Shown here: piece by piece, positions 61,809 through 64,000 of the stretch
Numbering within the stretch: the stretch's first letter is position 1
How the letters are laid out: every line of letters starts with the position of its first letter
Program-made: the position numbers and the translations under genes
Assembly: GCA_003402345.1 (NCBI GenBank)
Contig: QFXH01000011.1
Span: 1 to 64,000, forward strand
Length of the DNA stretch: 64,000 nt
Source: Candidatus Nitrotoga sp. MKT
Lineage (GTDB): Bacteria > Pseudomonadota > Gammaproteobacteria > Burkholderiales > Gallionellaceae
Direction: 5' to 3'
Notes under the pieces: generated by a model
Database searches by the model: none
Seen by the model: only the letters and a program-made list of their open reading frames with translations
Told to the model about the DNA's origin: nothing

Positions 61809-62495
61809 TCATGCTTTTTGAATCAGCTTGATCACATCGGGCAGCGTGTCAATAACAGCATCCAGATCTAGTTTATCCACCGGCTCGCCGTGATTGTAAC
61901 CGTAGGGTACGCAGACTATTGGACAACCGGCGGCGCGTGCCGCAACCGAGTCATTGAGTGAATCGCCGATTAGCAGCACTTGCTCCACCGGAACGCCAAA
62001 AAATTTCGCAGCGTGCAGTAACGGCAGCGGATGTGGCTTTTTTTCAGGCAGGCTGTCGCCGGACAGCACGATCTCGAAATAACGCGCGAGTCCTAAACCC
62101 TCAAGCAGGGGCTCAGTGTAGCGTTTTACCTTATTGGTAATGCAGCCTAGGCGGAAACCTGCCGCTTGCATGGCATCCAGCCCGGCGATCACTCCATCAA
62201 ACGGTTTACTCTGTAATAGCAGTTCCTTGTAATGCTGTTCGAAAATCGGCAGCGCCTGCTCATATAGATTTGCATCCGGCTCGGCATGCATGTCACCGGT
62301 CAGCGCGCGTTTTACTAGCCAACTGACCCCGTTGCCGATGTAGCTTGTCAGCAAATCTTGCGACACGGCAGGACGGCCCAAGTCACGCAACATGCGATTA
62401 GCGGAGGCCACCAGTTCAGGTGCAGTATGAAGTAACGTACCATCCAGATCGATGAGGATAGCGGAGATGCTCAGTGGGAAATGTGCTCGCACCAT
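61809..62495 (-). CDS. gph: Phosphoglycolate phosphatase
   Basis: HAD-superfamily enzyme that removes phosphate from 2-phosphoglycolate. 228 residues: motif I ILIDLDGTLLHTAPE with the nucleophilic Asp, motif II GCITNKVKRYTEPLLEG, motif III LLIGDSLNDSVAARAAGCPI. Its ATG overlaps the rpe stop (TAATG), consistent with coupling. Rpe and Gph operate in Calvin-cycle and DNA-repair glycolate salvage, respectively, and often travel together. Confidence 0.95.
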   Translation of the reverse strand: MVRAHFPLSISAILIDLDGTLLHTAPELVASANRMLRDLGRPAVSQDLLTSYIGNGVSWLVKRALTGDMHAEPDANLYEQALPIFEQHYKELLLQSKPFDGVIAGLDAMQAAGFRLGCITNKVKRYTEPLLEGLGLARYFEIVLSGDSLPEKKPHPLPLLHAAKFFGVPVEQVLLIGDSLNDSVAARAAGCPIVCVPYGYNHGEPVDKLDLDAVIDTLPDVIKLIQKA

Positions 62496-63178
62496 TATTT
62501 GCTTACTTTGGCTAGTTCGGCGCGCAAAGCGGCGATGATGGAATCATAGCGGTGCGGATCTGTGTCCTTGCCTGCACCATACACAGCGGAGCCAGCTACG
62601 AAGGTATCGCAACCCGCAGCGGCAATTTCCGCAATATTGCTGGTGTTCACACCGCCGTCGATTTCCAGCATGATGTCGCGTCCGCTTTCATTAATTTTTT
62701 GGCGCGCGGTGCGCAGTTTGTTTAGCGCGTCGGGGATAAATTTCTGGCCGCCGAAACCGGGGTTCACTGACATTATCAGGATCAGGTCAATTTTGTCCAT
62801 GACATGGTCGAGATAGTTCAAAGGTGTGCCAGGATTGAATACCAGCCCGGCCTTGCAGCCGTTTTCTTTGATCAAGCTCAGAGTGCGGTCGATGTGCTCG
62901 GACGCTTCCGGGTGAAAAGAAATAATATTGGCACCAGCTTTGGCGAAATCCGGGATGATACGATCCACTGGCTTGACCATCAGGTGCACATCGATGTCTG
63001 CTTGGGTAACTGGACGAATGGCGGAACATACTAGTGGCCCAATGGTCAGGTTGGGTACGTAGTGGTTGTCCATCACGTCGAAGTGGATAATGTCCGCGCC
63101 AGAGGCGATTACATTGGTAACTTCTTCACCGAGCTTGGCGAAATTGGCGGAGAGAATGCTAGGTGCAATTTTGTACAT
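62495..63178 (-). CDS. rpe: Ribulose-phosphate 3-epimerase
   Basis: Interconverts ribulose-5-phosphate and xylulose-5-phosphate. 227 residues, TIM barrel: [79 protein letters not shown] and [18 protein letters not shown]. The AAGG upstream of the ATG is a reasonable RBS. It is followed by gph with a one-base overlap and preceded by pabB. Confidence 0.97.
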   Translation of the reverse strand: MYKIAPSILSANFAKLGEEVTNVIASGADIIHFDVMDNHYVPNLTIGPLVCSAIRPVTQADIDVHLMVKPVDRIIPDFAKAGANIISFHPEASEHIDRTLSLIKENGCKAGLVFNPGTPLNYLDHVMDKIDLILIMSVNPGFGGQKFIPDALNKLRTARQKINESGRDIMLEIDGGVNTSNIAEIAAAGCDTFVAGSAVYGAGKDTDPHRYDSIIAALRAELAKVSK

Positions 63179-63290
63179 GGCGACGCCTTTAACAAGTTTG
63201 AATTCGAAACGCGCATTCTACCCGAAACTTTCCCGATGAATAAATCCAACCGGTGCAGCTCACTGCTTTTCCAAAGTAAATGGCTAAGCG

Positions 63291-64000
63291 TTATGCTTCT
63301 CGCTCATGTTCACCGCCATACTGTTGCAAGAGCTTCAGCATTGCCGCCGCTTTATCTAACGTCTCTTGATATTCCGCATCTGCGTCGGAATCCGCTACGA
63401 TCCCGCCGCCCGCCCAAAAACGGATTTCGCCATCGGCAAATACCAAAGTACGGATAGTGATGTTGCTATCCATGTTGCCATCGAAGCCGATATAACCAAT
63501 CGCACCGCAATATACCCCGCGTTGATGTGGCTCCAATTGTTCGATGATCTGCATGGCGCGTTGTTTAGGCGCGCCCGTTACAGAGCCACCGGGGAAACAA
63601 TCGCGTAACAATGCCAACGCATCGTGCCCCGCCGCAAGCTGACCCGTGACGGTACTTACCAGATGGTGTACTTGGGCAAAGCTTTCCAGTGTAAACAGCT
63701 TGGGTACTTGCACTGAACCAGGTGTACAACTCTTGCCCAGGTCGTTACGCAGTAAATCAACAATCATTAAGTTCTCTGCGCGGTCTTTGTCGCTATGGCC
63801 CAGCTCTTGCGCCATCTTCGTATCCTCGTGCGGATTGTTGTGACGCGGGCGCGTGCCTTTGATCGGATTGGTTTCGACGCGCCCCTGCTGAACTTGCAGA
63901 AACCGTTCGGGCGAGGCGCATAGAATTTGCGCCTGTGGAAAATTAAGAAAAGCGGAATAAGGTGCCGGGCTCAAGCGGCGCAATTCGAGATATGCTTGGA
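63291..64000 (-). CDS. pabB: Aminodeoxychorismate synthase component I, 5' end outside the window
   Basis: The open frame runs off the right edge. Residues visible include AFLNFPQAQILCASPERFLQ, NPIKGTRPRHNNPHEDTKMA, MIVDLLRNDLGKSCTPGSVQ, FPGGSVTGAPKQRAMQIIEQ and FWAGGGIVADSDADAEYQET. All belong to the chorismate-binding domain. The PIKGTRPR variant, with Lys in place of the Ala of TrpE (PIAGTRPR), identifies it as PabB-type, making 4-amino-4-deoxychorismate for folate. It lies upstream of rpe in the same direction. Confidence 0.92.
   Translation of the reverse strand, partial: QAYLELRRLSPAPYSAFLNFPQAQILCASPERFLQVQQGRVETNPIKGTRPRHNNPHEDTKMAQELGHSDKDRAENLMIVDLLRNDLGKSCTPGSVQVPKLFTLESFAQVHHLVSTVTGQLAAGHDALALLRDCFPGGSVTGAPKQRAMQIIEQLEPHQRGVYCGAIGYIGFDGNMDSNITIRTLVFADGEIRFWAGGGIVADSDADAEYQETLDKAAAMLKLLQQYGGEHEREA

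Overview
The window looks like a betaproteobacterial chromosome, most likely Nitrosomonadales and possibly Gallionellaceae-like. This is inferred from gene content and order: lysM-dprA-smg-topA diverging from def-fmt-rsmB-DUF4390-ntrYX, a folM-like/ttcA pair diverging from a MidA-type methyltransferase, and pabB-rpe-gph-trpE. No taxonomic marker such as rRNA is present, so the family is uncertain. Housekeeping genes are dense and often overlap at their start and stop codons. Two accessory zones and one integrated island interrupt them.

Layout. 1-2.7 kb: an accessory strip holding the tail of an unidentified gene, an ORF split by one in-frame amber codon, a DUF2971 gene bracketed by integron-like core sites, and a transposase HTH remnant. 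2.7-4.75 kb: thiC behind a TPP riboswitch. 4.8-5.94 kb: a GH46-like chitosanase with a peptidoglycan-binding tail, then a 141-bp MITE-like element with a 4-bp target duplication. 6-21.3 kb: core genes (ttcA, pteridine-reductase-like SDR, MidA-type methyltransferase, DUF4124, topA, smg, dprA, LysM protein, def, fmt, rsmB, DUF4390, NtrY-like kinase and a short NtrX-like regulator). 21.4-24.8 kb: ppk2, then a second accessory strip with a REP-associated transposase (RAYT), a lipoprotein, a HEPN-motif gene in a cassette-like setting, and a decayed RAYT start. 24.9-32.8 kb: hrpA, patatin, birA, coaX and a SPOR protein. 32.9-38.85 kb: an element of about 5.9 kb integrated at an elongator tRNA-Met. 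39-46.2 kb: a type I restriction-modification operon (hsdM-hsdS-fic-BroN-hsdR). 46.3-48.4 kb: small genes including two GldC-like paralogs. 48.4-64 kb: core genes again (uppP, rhodanese, glnA, leuA, acyltransferase, MBL hydrolase, bamC, dapA, FKBP PPIase, xth, GFA protein, trpE, gph, rpe, pabB).

The best candidate for a little-described system is the tRNA-Met element. It encodes a P4-type integrase, an AlpA-like regulator, a split CHC2/Toprim-helicase primase module, a small TubC-N-like protein and a terminase-small-subunit-like protein, with no capsid, tail or lysis genes. Imperfect att repeats and paired TTGACAGTATAT-type repeats mark its two ends. A CCGCCACA iteron cluster flanked by 16-bp inverted repeats sits inside the 3' end of the helicase gene. 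This matches the plan of a phage-inducible chromosomal island (a phage satellite) and would be a very compact one.

How the genes connect. The sigma-54/NtrC-type elements upstream of glnA, the leucine-rich leader ORF before leuA and the TPP riboswitch before thiC give clear regulatory readings for three biosynthetic genes. The restriction island has been remodelled: the hsdS tail is duplicated after fic, and an 11-bp inverted repeat sits before fic, whose product carries a winged-helix-like C-terminus.
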